From Pegea sp. RAD2-039 (Eukaryota > Chordata > Thaliacea > Salpida > Salpidae): a stretch of DNA of 64,000 bases. How positions within the stretch are numbered: the first letter of the stretch is position 1; each line of letters starts with the position of its first letter. A program made the translations under genes and the position numbers. The notes under the pieces were generated by a model, which was not told the DNA's origin, ran no database searches, and saw nothing but the letters and a program-made list of their open reading frames with translations. The stretch is taken from the NCBI GenBank assembly GCA_034620365.1, contig JAQGEQ010000289.1:248001-312000 (forward strand). The letters run 5' to 3'. Of this stretch, positions 1-12,200 are shown piece by piece.

Positions 1-3000
1 TATACTATTAAGAAACACAAATCACAATCTGATAAAACTTCAAGGAGTTAGTTGAAGTCTGAAATTTGATTTTATCTGAAAAAGTAATAATTTCAAGTAC
101 TGACTTGAATTAAATGACAAAAATTTCTAGCAAAACCAACATTTTTAAAATTTGTTTGAATTGAATCGGTTTTAAAAATAAATGAATTAACAATTTTAGA
201 GCATATTTGAAAAGAGTAGTTAGAGTATTTTAGGTCTGATGATAAATTTTGTGAAAGATTATCTAACAACAAATAATATGATTAAAAATTGAAGCTTTTG
301 TTTGCAGTGATTTTCTCCTTACGACCGCTTCACCTATGACGTCATCTTTTCTATTTCATTTCCAAAGTAAAAAGATTTCTACAAAACCTTTCAGTGTTTC
401 AAATGAAATTATTTCAAATTATTTGCTAGAATCGTTTAGCTGTTTATTATGAAGCATCATTCACAAATATACATTTCTCATTAAACAGAAATTTTATGAA
501 TGAAACTTTCCTGATTAAAATCTAATTTCAGTTTCACCATTTTCCATTTATATTTTTCAAACAAAAATAAAAACACCAAAAACTACTCATAAAATCTTTT
601 TTAAAATGACATTTAATAAAATAGAAATAATAATCGTCAAAATAATCCTTAAAACTTTTTCTTCTGATGCTTAACTTCTCTGTAGTTTTGAATCAAAAAG
701 ATTTTCATTTTTTTCCTTTTTGTTTTTGTCAGCCAGAATTTAAAGTTTTTCCTTATACAGATAGAAGGTAAGTGTCTGCTGCAAAGGACGGCCTCTGGGC
801 TGCTGGCTGTTTTGCACGCTTCAGTAAACACTGCAACAAAAACTGGAATGATTTTTTTGAGAGTTAGACTGATATATTTCACCAGCTGCTACTAAAATGA
901 ATAATATTTTATCTTTTTTAATAGTTAGTTATCAGATAATTAATGTTTAGTTTAATAATCTTTTATCATTTTTTGTTCAAAAAAAGTTAAAACTTTTATT
1001 AATTTTGTTGTTGTCGTTGCAACTTAAATATTTTGATATATCATTTTTGTTACGTGTAAATAAAATATTGAAACATTTTGATTTATTAATTTGTTGTAGG
1101 TTATCCACAGCAAATATCATATCTTTGTAAAAACTAATAGAATAAAATTTAATTTAATTTTCATTAAATATTTTAAAAATTATTTAATCTATAAAAAAAT
1201 GTAGACTTTGAAAAATTATTATATTTTTTCGATTATCTTTGTGGGCCAAAGCTTTAAGTGGAAAAGAAGGTGAAACCAAACTCCCTCTTCGCTTTGTAGT
1301 CAGATCCAACTGAGCAACTCTATAGATTCCCACTCTATAGATTTGTTTTTTAGTTACACGGCTCAGTGACCTAATGAAGTGACATTGAGGTCAACCAGTT
1401 GTAGGTTGTTTTTCTGGGTGAACTCACATAACCTTTTTTCTCTCTAATCAATCAGAAGACAGGATAAGTATTTGATCACCGTTCTGCCAAATTGCTAAAA
1501 GTTTTTGATTTTTTCGGATAAAATAATTTGATCAAAACATATTTCAACTAAAACCAATTCTAACGTGGCTGAAGACTTTTCTATATTTTGTAATCAGTTG
1601 AAATTTATTAATAACCTGTCTTAAATACTCAGGTTTTTCTGCAAGCCATAAAAACATTATTCACAGATTATTAAACTATCTTTTCTCGCATAACAGACTT
1701 TTTTTATAATCAACTAAAGAAAATTGATCTGCGTCCAAAAGATTTTTGTACACTTCTTGAAAAACTATTTATTTAGTTTATTATATTTGTAGGAAAATGA
1801 TAGATATTAGATTTTTAAACTCTTATTCAATTATTATCATTATTCAAATTCGACCATTTTTGTACAAAACAGGCCACAATTATTATTCAATTATTTCAAT
1901 TTGTAACAATTTGGTAAATACCTTCATCACTTTTGATAATCTAAAAGCTTACCTCTCAAACAGCTTCAAAATAACCATAAAAAGAAATTCAAAATTTCCT
2001 TTTTTACAGATCAACAAAATTTATGTCGAGTAAATTAATAAAAGTTAAAAAACCCAAAACAGTTTATTATATAAATTTAAATCAGAGATTTCATCTTTCA
2101 GGGAATTAGTAATTCACATATTTATGTTTTTTAAATTACTATCACAACAATAATAATCAAACTTTTATTTTTAAATTCTTTTTTGTCAGATATATAATCT
2201 AATAAAAGATTTATTTTTAAATCGAAAGTTAGTTTTTAAACAAATTTAATTTACTATAAATTTTAATTTATTTCACTTTTGATCTTTTAAGAAAACTTGA
2301 GTTACGATTTTGCTCCTAGTAATCGCTGAAGACAATTTTGTTGCAATGAAAAGACTTGAGTTTAACTTTAAGTAAAAAGAATATCAAATTAACTTTTGAA
2401 ACTAAAATTGTTTAATTTGCTGCTTTTTCTAGATTTTTGATTTGTAAGTTTAGCAACTAAAATAAATTTAAACTCAATTAATTTTCAAAACTTTGAGAAT
2501 AATACATTTTACATCTTTCATCTCTAACAAAACTCAATAAAATTGTCAAAAATTTAGTTGATAATTGTCAGTAAATGTTGAAATGTTTGTATTTATGTCG
2601 AAGTATTTTGTAAAAGTTTTTATTATAAAAAGAGTATAGTAATAGTTTTAGGAATATTTTTACACAAAAAAGAATAATAAGCAAACAACAACAAACTGAT
2701 TATTAAGTTAATTGTTTCTATCTTTGTACATTTTCTTTCATTAGTATCATCTGTAAAATAAAATCAGAAAAAATAAACAGTATCTCAAACATGATCTGAA
2801 TTAATGATAAATTCCACAGTCTTGTTACAAATCTGATAATGGTTCTGCAAAATATATTTAAAAAGATTATAAAATAGAATATCAGAAAAGTTTACATCAA
2901 TAAAACAAATAACTAAAAGTCATCAAAAGTTATTGTGATTTATTGATTAGAAAAAACAAAAATATATAAATGTAAGTCATTAATTTATCTATAGATATTA

Positions 3001-3029
3001 TAGTTGGAAATATTTGGTATTCAACTAAC
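1..3029. other. AT-rich non-coding stretch
   Basis: No reading frame here has recognisable homology, codon bias or a convincing splice structure. A single TGACGTCA palindrome lies at 337-344. The segment around 1350-1400 resembles a stretch near 10325-10365 (both contain an 'acacggc...gtgacatt/gtgatatt...ggtca' pattern), which suggests an old dispersed repeat, but the match is weak. Confidence 0.5.
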
Positions 3030-3135
3030 CAGTGTTCGAACCATTTTTGGTCTTTTATCTCTCAAATCTTTTACTATTCGGAACAAATCAATCTGATTAT
3101 TCATTTGTTTTATGATTTGAAGTCCTGAGCCGTCA
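3030..3135 (-). pseudogene. Truncated copy of a PTP D2 catalytic-loop exon
   Basis: Read on the minus strand this matches the exon at 6398-6533 of the receptor phosphatase upstream. It begins with a QCDGSG-like loop and continues into [18 protein letters not shown] and MVRTL, ending at the same GTTAGTTG donor. Compared with the intact exon it lacks the segment equivalent to [13 protein letters not shown]. The acceptor AG of the intact exon is not preserved, and a stop lies just upstream in frame. No other exons of a second phosphatase gene are recognisable nearby. I read it as the remnant of a partial duplication of the neighbouring gene's 3' end. The alternative is an exon of a decayed paralogue. 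Confidence 0.7.
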
Positions 3136-4505
3136 CATTGAAAAAGATTTTTCTAAATATAGTAACAAGAACTTCAACTACTGATATTTCATTTACAACT
3201 TAAAGTTTTGAAATTAGTTGAATAAATAAATTCTACTTTACTTGCAATGAAGCAAAAGTGACGAATTATTTTGCTAAATTGAACTTATCTGTTCTATCAA
3301 TTTGACAATTTTATTAAAGAAAATGTTGTTAGATGAACTGTTGTTGTCAACAAAACACTCAAAAAATTGTAAATTTTTGAAATACTTTTAAAATTATTTA
3401 TTCATTTAAATCAAAAAATTCGAAAATGTGATTACTAAAACGGTTTTGCGATTTTTTTGCTTTTGCAATGATACTTATAAAGCGATGTGTAACAGAATCA
3501 GTCATTTGAAGTTATACAGTTTTAGAAATGTTACATCTATAAGATTCATCTGAGATGATGAATGGTGGAACTTCAACTGAATGGAAATTTCAAGAGGTAG
3601 TTCTTCGAGTGCTTTTCCTCACTTTCTATTTGAAAGTATTCTTTTATTGCATGGGAATAACTCTTCAGGTAAAAGTGATGTTGCATCAGTTTACATCTGA
3701 TTATTCAACTTTTCAATCAAATGTAAATGAGATTTGCAAGTAGGAACTCAAATTTGTCAAACTAACAAGATGGACTAGTTTCATTATCGTTTTTTTTTTG
3801 CATATTTTTTAGTTTTCTGAAGTTAAATATCGAAAACTGGAAAAGAATTTAAAACTTTTCCCTTTGTGATTACTAAAATATTTTCACAATAAATAAATGG
3901 CTTCAATTGCTTTCTACCAAACTATAAAAGGAATCACCGAAGATTTTGCATCAAAACAAACTGAATGATGAAGTTGATCTTTAAAGACGGAAGACTCTAA
4001 AGACTCTTTTGAAAGTGCGATACTCTTTAGATTAAGATCTACATCTCGATTTGCGATCAGATCTTATTTTGTGGATGTTTGTGATGATGACGATGTTTCT
4101 AAAGCTTAATTACCAAAATTCTTTCGCCTTTGAAAGGACACTGAGTAAAGTGACGAACTGCCTGTGAAACTGCAGCTTCAGATGTGTGATGGATGAAACC
4201 TGTTTCTCGAGAAAGAGATGCCACTTATCTTTTTCATCAATTGTTTTGAAAGTTCTAAAAGTTTTCGAGTTTCAAATGATAAACTTCTCTAACAGCTTTA
4301 TCATATTCTATATTATACTTTTCCACTTAATAGTCTACATCTAAATGTTGTGGAACATTTGCTTCAAATTTAAATTGAATTTTTCTTGTTTTATATTTAA
4401 ACTCTACCAATTGTGAGCAAGCAGTTGAAGAAGCAAGTTTGCACAAAAATAACTTTATACTGAAAATAAGCTTCACAGCAGTCTACTAGTAAAATTTATT
4501 TACTA
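3136..4505. other. Non-coding stretch with weak repeat similarity
   Basis: No gene is supported. An open frame at 3555-3743 (+) has no recognisable motif. Near 4138-4165 the sequence 'gacactgagtaaagtgacga' resembles the interspersed repeat seen at 37185-37375, 15664-15850 and 43568-43760, so a diverged fourth copy may lie here. Confidence 0.4.
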
Positions 4506-4935
4506 AAATTTGAAAGTTACACATTTGTCAGGTACACTTGGTTGATAGCAAACTATGACTTCTCTAATCTCTTCATTTGTTCTTGCAACTTCTTTCCATT
4601 TGTTTGCTACTTCATTGTAACATTAGACAATTTCTAAAACTTCATCTTCAGATGAACCACAGATGAAGCTGTGTAAATGTGAGTAACAACGAAAGAGAAA
4701 ATGATTATTTTTGAGTCTCACTGCCAAAAATATTCCTCTGAAATTTCTCTTTCAGCTTATTCTATATGACCTTAGATCTCTTAGTAAATTCATTTCTTTT
4801 AGAAGGATTTGAATAGGATTTTTTCTCTTTGAATTTCTTTCTTCAGATACTTTGAAGTGTAACATCGCTTACCCAGAAGTAACATCCCTTTAAATTTAAT
4901 AAAAAATCTTCAAAATCAGTCACTACATGGTTAAA
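4506..4935 (-). pseudogene. Kelch-like (BACK + Kelch) pseudogene remnant
   Basis: On the minus strand, 4935-4844 reads HVVTDFEDFLLNLKG followed by WVSDVTLQSI and a stop. This resembles the BACK domain of KLHL proteins (FLxL then a 'SSDxLxV' type motif). About 170 nt further on, 4675-4506 reads FICGSSEDEVLEIV, then a stop codon, then CYNEVANKWKEVA, the characteristic pattern of a Kelch blade (VECYNPxxNxWxxVA) with the glutamate codon changed to TAA. The parts are in different frames with stops between, so no functional protein is possible. KLHL proteins are usually Cullin-3 substrate adaptors. The family call rests on short motifs and is moderate. Confidence 0.45.
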
Positions 4936-5278
4936 AATCTCAATAATGAAGATGCTTATGATGGTTTTCGATCTTATCTTTCAATAAGTGGCGATTTATC
5001 AATAATTTCCTCAAGAAAATCTGTACCAGGGCAGAAGTTGTTGCCTATATACTAACAAAACCTTCTTCCCGGGTTTGTTATATAGAAGTTTTCTTGCCAC
5101 TAACATGTGTCCACAAAATGTTACTTTTTCAGTTGATGTTTTGCGTATCTTGGAAGTCTTGTTTTTAAACCAAACTCACACGGTCTTCCACCTGAGTTTC
5201 AACATAATCTAATTCAGCATCATTTCCAAAGGTAATTCTAATATCCACTTTTCTTTCAGTTGCCACTTCAAAAAGTAT
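4936..5278. other. Non-coding spacer
   Basis: No gene is seen. The segment around 5028-5120 ('gtaccagggcagaa' and 'gccactaacatgtgtccac') resembles sequence next to the repeat at 37185-37400 ('gtgccagggcagaa', 'gccactaatatgtgtccac'), so part of this spacer is probably interspersed repeat. Confidence 0.4.
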
Positions 5279-5347
5279 CTCTAACATAACTATTTAAACG
5301 AAAAAATAACTTTGGTTTGTCACCAAAACAGCTGATTAAAACAAACA

Positions 5348-5419
5348 GGGGATATAGCTCAGTGGTAGAGCATTCGACTGCAGATCGAGAGGTCCCTGGT
5401 TCAAATCCGGGTGTCCCCT
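5348..5419 (+). tRNA. tRNA-Cys(GCA), copy 1
   Basis: A 72-nt cloverleaf. The acceptor stem GGGGATA pairs with TGTCCCC, the D arm is GCTC/GAGC, the anticodon stem is TTCGA/TCGAG and the T arm is CCTGG/CCGGG. The anticodon loop CTGCAGA gives anticodon GCA. There is no intron. A run of six T follows, a normal RNA polymerase III terminator. Confidence 0.95.
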
Positions 5420-5543
5420 TTTTTAATTTTCTTTTAAAGATTTGTAATTCTCTCACATAATTATTTGAATAAAAAAATAAATTTGATTTATCACCAAAAA
5501 CAGTTCATTGAAAATTAATTTCAAAAAATTGAAGTTGAAACAT

Positions 5544-5615
5544 GGGGATATAGCTCAGTGGTAGAGCATTCGACTGCAGATCGAGAGGTCCCTGGTTCAA
5601 ATCCGGGTGTCCCCT
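5544..5615 (+). tRNA. tRNA-Cys(GCA), copy 2
   Basis: Identical in sequence over 72 nt to copy 1, with the same GCA anticodon and a following T-run terminator. It is the second unit of the tandem array. Confidence 0.95.
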
Positions 5616-5730
5616 TTTTTCATTTTCTTTTAAAGATTTGTAATTCTCTCACATAATTATTTGAATAAAAAAATAAATTTGATTTATCACCAAAAACAGT
5701 TCATTGAAAATTAATTTCAAAAGAACTTGA

Positions 5731-5780
5731 TTCGAGAGCTGCAGATCGAGAGGTCCCTGGTTCAAATCCGGGTGTCCCCT
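5731..5780 (+). pseudogene. 5'-truncated tRNA-Cys pseudogene
   Basis: Only the 3' part of the tRNA-Cys unit remains: an anticodon-stem TTCGA, a 3-nt insertion, then the anticodon loop, T arm and 3' acceptor strand. The 5' acceptor strand and D arm are deleted, accounting for the short third unit. It cannot fold as a tRNA and lacks the A box. Confidence 0.9.
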
Positions 5781-5904
5781 TTTTTCATTTTCTTTTAAAG
5801 ATTTGTAATTCTCTCACATAATTATTTGAATAAAAAAATAAATTTGATTTATCACCAAAAACAGTTCATTGAAAATTAATTTCAAAAAACTGAACTTGAA
5901 ACAT

Positions 5905-5976
5905 GGGGATATAGCTCAGTGGTAGAGCATTCGACTGCAGATCGAGAGGTCCCTGGTTCAAATCCGGGTGTCCCCT
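5905..5976 (+). tRNA. tRNA-Cys(GCA), copy 3
   Basis: A full 72-nt copy, identical in structure and anticodon (GCA) to copies 1 and 2, followed by TTTTT. It closes the tandem array. Confidence 0.95.
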
Positions 5977-6253
5977 TTTTCAAACTTTGTATGAAATATT
6001 TTTGCTTCAGAAAATGCAGTCTTATTAATAAAAATAAGATCTCGAATTTCTGCAATTTCTTTTATAAAGTTGAAATGCTTTTATTATTAACGAAGTGGTT
6101 TTAAATTTAATGTTGAAAAGCAATATATTTTGCAATTAAGTTTTTGCTGAAATACGAATACGAAGTTGAATTAAGATAAAAATAATCAGGTTTTAAAATG
6201 AAAATCACATTTGTACAAAGATTACATGATGAAGATTCGAAGACTTTCACATC

Positions 6254-9200
6254 TTATTTGAGAGGTTGAAAGTTGACATAAGTTTGAAGAGATTCAATAA
6301 TTAGAGCTGACACTCGATAACAAAGTTCGTATTGATCCTAGAAAATTATGAAAGTTTTAATTTCTAGGTGTTGGGTGTCTTGAAAATCCCAACTAACCAG
6401 TGTTCGAACCACCAGTGGTCGTTTATCTCTCAAATCTTTCACTGTTCGAAATACATCGATTTGGTTATCCACTTTTACTTGTTCACATATTTGTAAAAGA
6501 GCTGAAAACACACCTCCGTAACTTGATCCATCGCTTTATAGTGGAAAAAGATTAATTTTTTTAGAAGTAAAGTTTGTCAGCTGCATTTTATTATATTAAA
6601 GCTGATAGGGTAGAGGCTTTATCTCGTTTAGAAATCAGTTGTCTGTTTGGTAGTTAAAGACGAAGTCGACAATTTAGTAGACATTTTTGTAATATTACAA
6701 AAGTTATTTAAAGATAAAAAGTAGAAAATCAAACCAAAAACTCACTACAATAAAACATAAATACCTTTAAAAGTAAATTAATATCAAAATTATTTAGAAA
6801 CAAATTGATCATATTCCACAAACTTAAACTGACTAGCACTGGAGAAGTATTGATGATCTGTCAGTCCAAATATTTTCAATTTCTTTTACTAAACTGTAGA
6901 TTCTGTTGTTCAAACCTTTCTTCTTTTCTGCATTCCAAGTTTTATCATTTAAGCCATCGATTTGAAATTGCTTTAAAAGACTTCCATTTGGCTACAGAAA
7001 ATTCATTTAGTTAGAAAAGTTTATAAAAAGTAAACTTTCTACTTCATTAATAGTTTTATGTTTTAAGGAACCAACCTTCGTGTCTGAAGTTACAATGAAA
7101 CTGTTGATAAGTAAGTTCTCATTGGCAACTTGTGATTGATATTCTATCTGAACATTTCCGAGTTGTTTCACTTTCTGTTTATCATTGGGCCAGTACATAA
7201 GAGAACTTTCCTTTAAAATCAAGTTATCGAAAATAATTAATTTATTAATAGCAAAAGTGTTTTTATCACAAATATAAATGAAGAATTCAAAATGTTTAGA
7301 TACTAATCTACATAAAAGTACAACTCAAATATTTAAAAGTCAATATTTGATTTAATTTAAATTCAAAATATTCAGCTGAACGCTTATTTTATTTTTGTAA
7401 ATTTCAATTTGAAATAAAAATTCGTTAAAATAATTTTGAAATAAAACTTACATCATCATTTACAGTGATCACATAAGAAATTGAATTCTCTAAAATCATT
7501 TGGAAGAAATTGTTTGCTGTTGACTTTACTGGATGTTGAGATAAAATTATCTTTCTTTGTCTGATACTCTATAAATGAAATGAAATAATTTGAAGAAGGG
7601 TGCCTGAAAAGAGAACCTTTCACATATTCTCACAAATAATATGATTATTATATAATAAGATAGAAATATACAGAAAAATAGATGTAATAAATAGTAGTTC
7701 ATTAACCCCATACAATATAAAAGTGAATAATTACATAAAATGATAATTATATAACAAAAAGAAAGTCTGATATTAAAGCAATTAAAGCAACAAATTTAAA
7801 ATAAAGAAATACTTTGATGATGGAGGCGTTTAAGTAGAAATCTTCACTTCGAGAAGAACAGCGAAACAGATTCTTATCATCTATTAATAATTTTGTGATT
7901 AATTCTCAAAAACAAGACTTGATTGTTAATTGTAGATAAAACCATATTTAGCTTAAAACTTAAAATTAACTGACAAGGCAGGACAGATGGATCCAGGTTA
8001 AAGATCTTCACATCGCGACTGAGAGCTTCTTTTTGTAAAGTATTTGTTGGTGGAATCAAATCCAATTTTTCAAACTCTTTTTTGATATGATCTTTAAGTC
8101 TGGGTGAAGAAGAACAAATTTTAAATTGATTTATTTTTGAGATTAAAGCAACTTTTTATCGTTTTTGAGAAGATCTGAGAATGATTGGAAAGATTGTTGA
8201 GTATCTCCAAGAACATGAAGCTCTACAATCAGTTTGTGCAAAAATATATATTGCTTCTGTAAACACAAATTTATAATTTTATATTTTTAAATTGAGAAAA
8301 ATGAGCTTGTAACAAATTTTATAATAACCAATTGTTTTAAATTGTGTCTCAAATACTAACAATAGATTGAATCATATCCATTCGTTGCAATCTCAATTCA
8401 TACAGAGTTTGGTAGAAATCGACATGATCTTTATCTTTCAACATTAAACTTAAGTTGTCTAATCCAATAAAAGTCCCAGTTCTTCCTACTCCCGCACTTT
8501 TCATGAAGCATAAGAAATAAACATTTGAGTTGAAGTGATTTAAGATTGTTACTTTAAGTGTTTTTACCTGCAATGAACTACAACAGGCTTGTTTGAAAGT
8601 TCTGATGAGTCAGCAAATCTCATAACTTGTTTGTGAAACTGTAAAATGGAACTTGTACTTTCAGGAACACCGTGATCTGGCCAACATGTCAAATGAAATT
8701 GTTTAATTGTTCTGCTTTCCTGTAAATTATAAAAGATTTATTATTTGTATGCTTATTGATAAACAAACTAATTTGTTAGTCGAATTTATCAATTGATGAT
8801 TAAATCTAAAAATTTACTAAGTTGATTATTTTACTTTGAATTCTGTTCTAGAATTAAAAACCATTTGCTTTAGTTTAAGTTGGTTTTACGTTTATCAGTT
8901 TAATATTTCACTTTTTTGAACTCAAAGTAAAGACATTAAGACAGTTTTTATGGTTTTACTGCTAAAATCAGATGAGTTCTCAGTATCTTCGACCACCAAA
9001 CACAAGATTAGTTTCAAGAAAAGATATTTTTGACTCAGTGCTGTTGGTCGAGGAGTTTTCACAAGTCAATGTGCTAGAAATAGGTAAGTCCTCAACACCT
9101 TCGACGACCATACATAAGATTTGTTTGTAAAACTAATTTTTATAACTCAATCGCCAATCAACAGTTTTTACGCAAAACTTAACACAAAATCGAAAGTTTA

Positions 9201-12200
9201 CAAATCGACGTTTGTTGCTAGACGAGTAAATTGAAAAGAAATAAAAACTTACTTTACTTTTTTGAAGTTTCAAACTCAATGAAATTGTTCTGACTACAGA
9301 CAAGTCATATTCTTCAGTATAATTCACAACAACCTTAAATTCTTCTGTACTTTCATTCCAATAATTTTGACATTTTGTCTGAAGAAGATGTAATAAAAGA
9401 GTTTTTGATTAAAGAAAAAGTTCTTTTATAAACTTACAAGAATTTAAACATATTTCAATAAAGCTAAAAAAATAAACAACTTTTGAAACACATTCTTAGT
9501 TGTTTGTTCATTTAAAGCAGATAACTTGAATGATAAATAAAAGTAATAATTAAATCAAATGTTGGAATTTATAGAAACAAATTATCAATGTTCAGTTTTA
9601 TTGATTTCATTTTTAAATTTCAACCTTTTTGTTTTCAACTAGATTTGTCAACATGACGATTACTCTGCATTCAGTTTCATAAATCATTCTCCAAAAGTCT
9701 TTTGTGGTGTTTCTTGTGGGTCCTTGTGTTGCAATAAACCTTTTTTTGATGTTATAACCCTGGTACAAGTGAATTTATTCCCAAAAACAACAAAATTGTT
9801 GTAAAAACCTACATCAATCCAACTTGCATTGATGTAATCGGATATATTTGAGTCTCCATGAGTAGGTAGCACAACACGAGTTTCATCATCTGTAAATTCA
9901 TTTCTAGATTTTTCAATTAGTTAATTTGGAAATAATAAGAAATTGAAACTTTTTTTTGTTTCCAAATTTCAAACTACTAAAATAAGGAATAAAAAACTGA
10001 ATGGGAAATTCGATGAAAATTTTTATTGAAAGAAAAGTTTTGAAGTTTTTGGATAAAAATAGATTTCATGAATGAGTTTTTGGAATTAAAAAGTTTTAAA
10101 TAATTGAAATTTGAAGAAATTTTTTCGGAAGTAAATTCAGTTTAATAAATAAATTAATTGAAAAATATTTTCAAATATTTCTATTAAAAGTTTAATTAAA
10201 AAGATCTAAGGAAGTTTTGTTTGAAGCTTTGTAAGCAGATGAAAGGAAATTGACATCCACACTTCCTCACATAAGATCTTATCATAGTGAACATTGGTAT
10301 CCATTATTTGGACCAAATGTTCGGTGACACGGCCTAATGATCTAGGACAGTGATATTGTGGTCAGCGTTTCTGTCTAGTTTCACTGCCGTGGTCTTCTTC
10401 TGAAGTAGCCACAAGATAGTGGCACTATTTACATAGATTTGAGGAAGATACTTTTTCGCGTTTGAAAGATGGCGTAATAGAGCGTATCTTCGACGACGAT
10501 TCGGACTAAATGGATTATCAACCAACCCAACTTGTTCATCAGTCGAATAAATAGATTACAATAAAATAGATTTTGGATTAATCATTGAAATCAAACAAAC
10601 AACTTCTTGATGAAAGAAATATTTCAGATATTTGATTTGATGTAAATACAAAAAAATCAAATTACTTTTAACTTTTATAATAAAAGTCTTACATTTTTTT
10701 TTAAATTGGATTTTAAATTAACAGAAAATCAGTTTTTATCAACAAATTTGTTCAGAAAATTTTAAGAAAGTTTTATTAAGATTTGTATTTACAAAATTTC
10801 TTGAAGTTTTATAGCTGGTTGCTTGCAATTAATTATATCTCAAATCATTTCTTAAATATTAAAGGAAAGTATCTTTATGAAGAGTAACAAGTTCTCAAAA
10901 GACTTTCTAATTTGAAATCAGCGAAATTGTAATAATAGAAAATTGAAGACTCACAAGGAAGAATATTTTGGTATCGGTTCTTTCTCGAGTTTTGGATGTT
11001 TTTACCAAAAGTAAATGAAAATTCCAATCTACGAAGCTCTTGTTTCAAATTCTACAAAAATGTTTTAATTTCTAAATAGTTTTTCAAAATAGATAAACTA
11101 CTTGCAGCAGAATTAAGGTTAGTTAGCTTCAAAATTGTTTATACTTAATTCACTCAACTGAGTATACTTTAAACTCTCAGTTAAGGTGATAAAAATAAGA
11201 TTCCTCTGTTTTGGAGCTTGTTGGTTGAGTTTAAAAACTTTAAGTTTTAATTATTAAAAAACTCATTTGGTAAATTAACTTCAGACTTTTGGTTTGAATT
11301 GAAACTTTTGATTTAATGTTACAATCTACTAATTAAAATTTAAATTGAGCTAAAAATACTTGGAATTGATGGTTGTGGATTTGGAAGTTCTTTTTTCTTG
11401 CATCTGTGTAAGCTTGTAAGAGATCTTTCTTTAAAATTGAGGTACTTGATAATGAAGTTTTGATATTAATGATATTCATGTAAATATGTTCTTCTTCTGC
11501 TTCTTTAAATAAACAAAATTTTTATGTTTTTGATAATTTAGTTAAAAATTATTCAAAGTTAATTATAAATTTTTAGAATTTATATAAAAAACAAGTTTAC
11601 GAAATTAGTTTAAAATGATTTTCAAGATAATTTTATTGTTTAAATTTTGTAGGAAAATATTTCTTGACTTTAACTTTTAACAATTTGAATTTTGTTGAAA
11701 TTTCTTCAAAGTTACCAAAAGCAACATCCGTTTCACATTTAGAATTTTCAAGATTTTTTTCAACATTTGTTTTTCGCTTGATGAGATATCTAGAAAGAAA
11801 TAATCAAAATAACAAAATTATTTAAAAAATTTATCAAGTTACATTATCAAGAATAATAAGAAGAAGAATGTAAAAGATGTAGAAATAGTTATTCCAATCA
11901 TAATATTCCAGGACTTTTTAGAAGAATCTGAAAAAAGATTTTTGAGTTTTTCAAATTTGATTTCAAATTTTATAAATCAAAATTTGTACTTATTATACAA
12001 ATCAAATTTTCAGTTTCTTTTCCTAATTTATTTCCACAACTCATCAAACTGAATGAAAAATTAAGTTTCTTCCATTTGAAATTTCTTCCGATCACAAACA
12101 TCTTTTGATCCTCATCAAAGTCTTCAATTTTCACTTTTTCGTCAAGATTTGAAACATTAACAGATTTGATATTTATCTAAGAAATAAAGATTTAAATATT

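Larger units (their letters stand above)
5279..5976 (+). repeat. Tandem array of a 196-bp tRNA-Cys unit
   Basis: Four tandem units of about 196 bp each carry a tRNA-Cys plus an AT-rich spacer. Unit ends fall at 5419, 5615, 5780 and 5976, giving periods of 196, 165 and 196. The third unit is 31 nt short because the 5' half of its tRNA is deleted. Spacers of units 2-4 are nearly identical; the spacer before unit 1 is diverged. This points to recent expansion by unequal crossing-over. Confidence 0.85.

Noticed and set aside
649-882. Minus-strand frame with a hydrophobic N terminus (KKIIPVFVAVF), possibly secreted
   Set aside because: There is no ATG at the start and no supporting exon, domain or codon bias.
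5919-6104. Small frames overlapping the tRNA-Cys copies (for example with EHSTADREVPGSNPG)
   Set aside because: They are translations of the tRNA itself, a well-known false ORF type.
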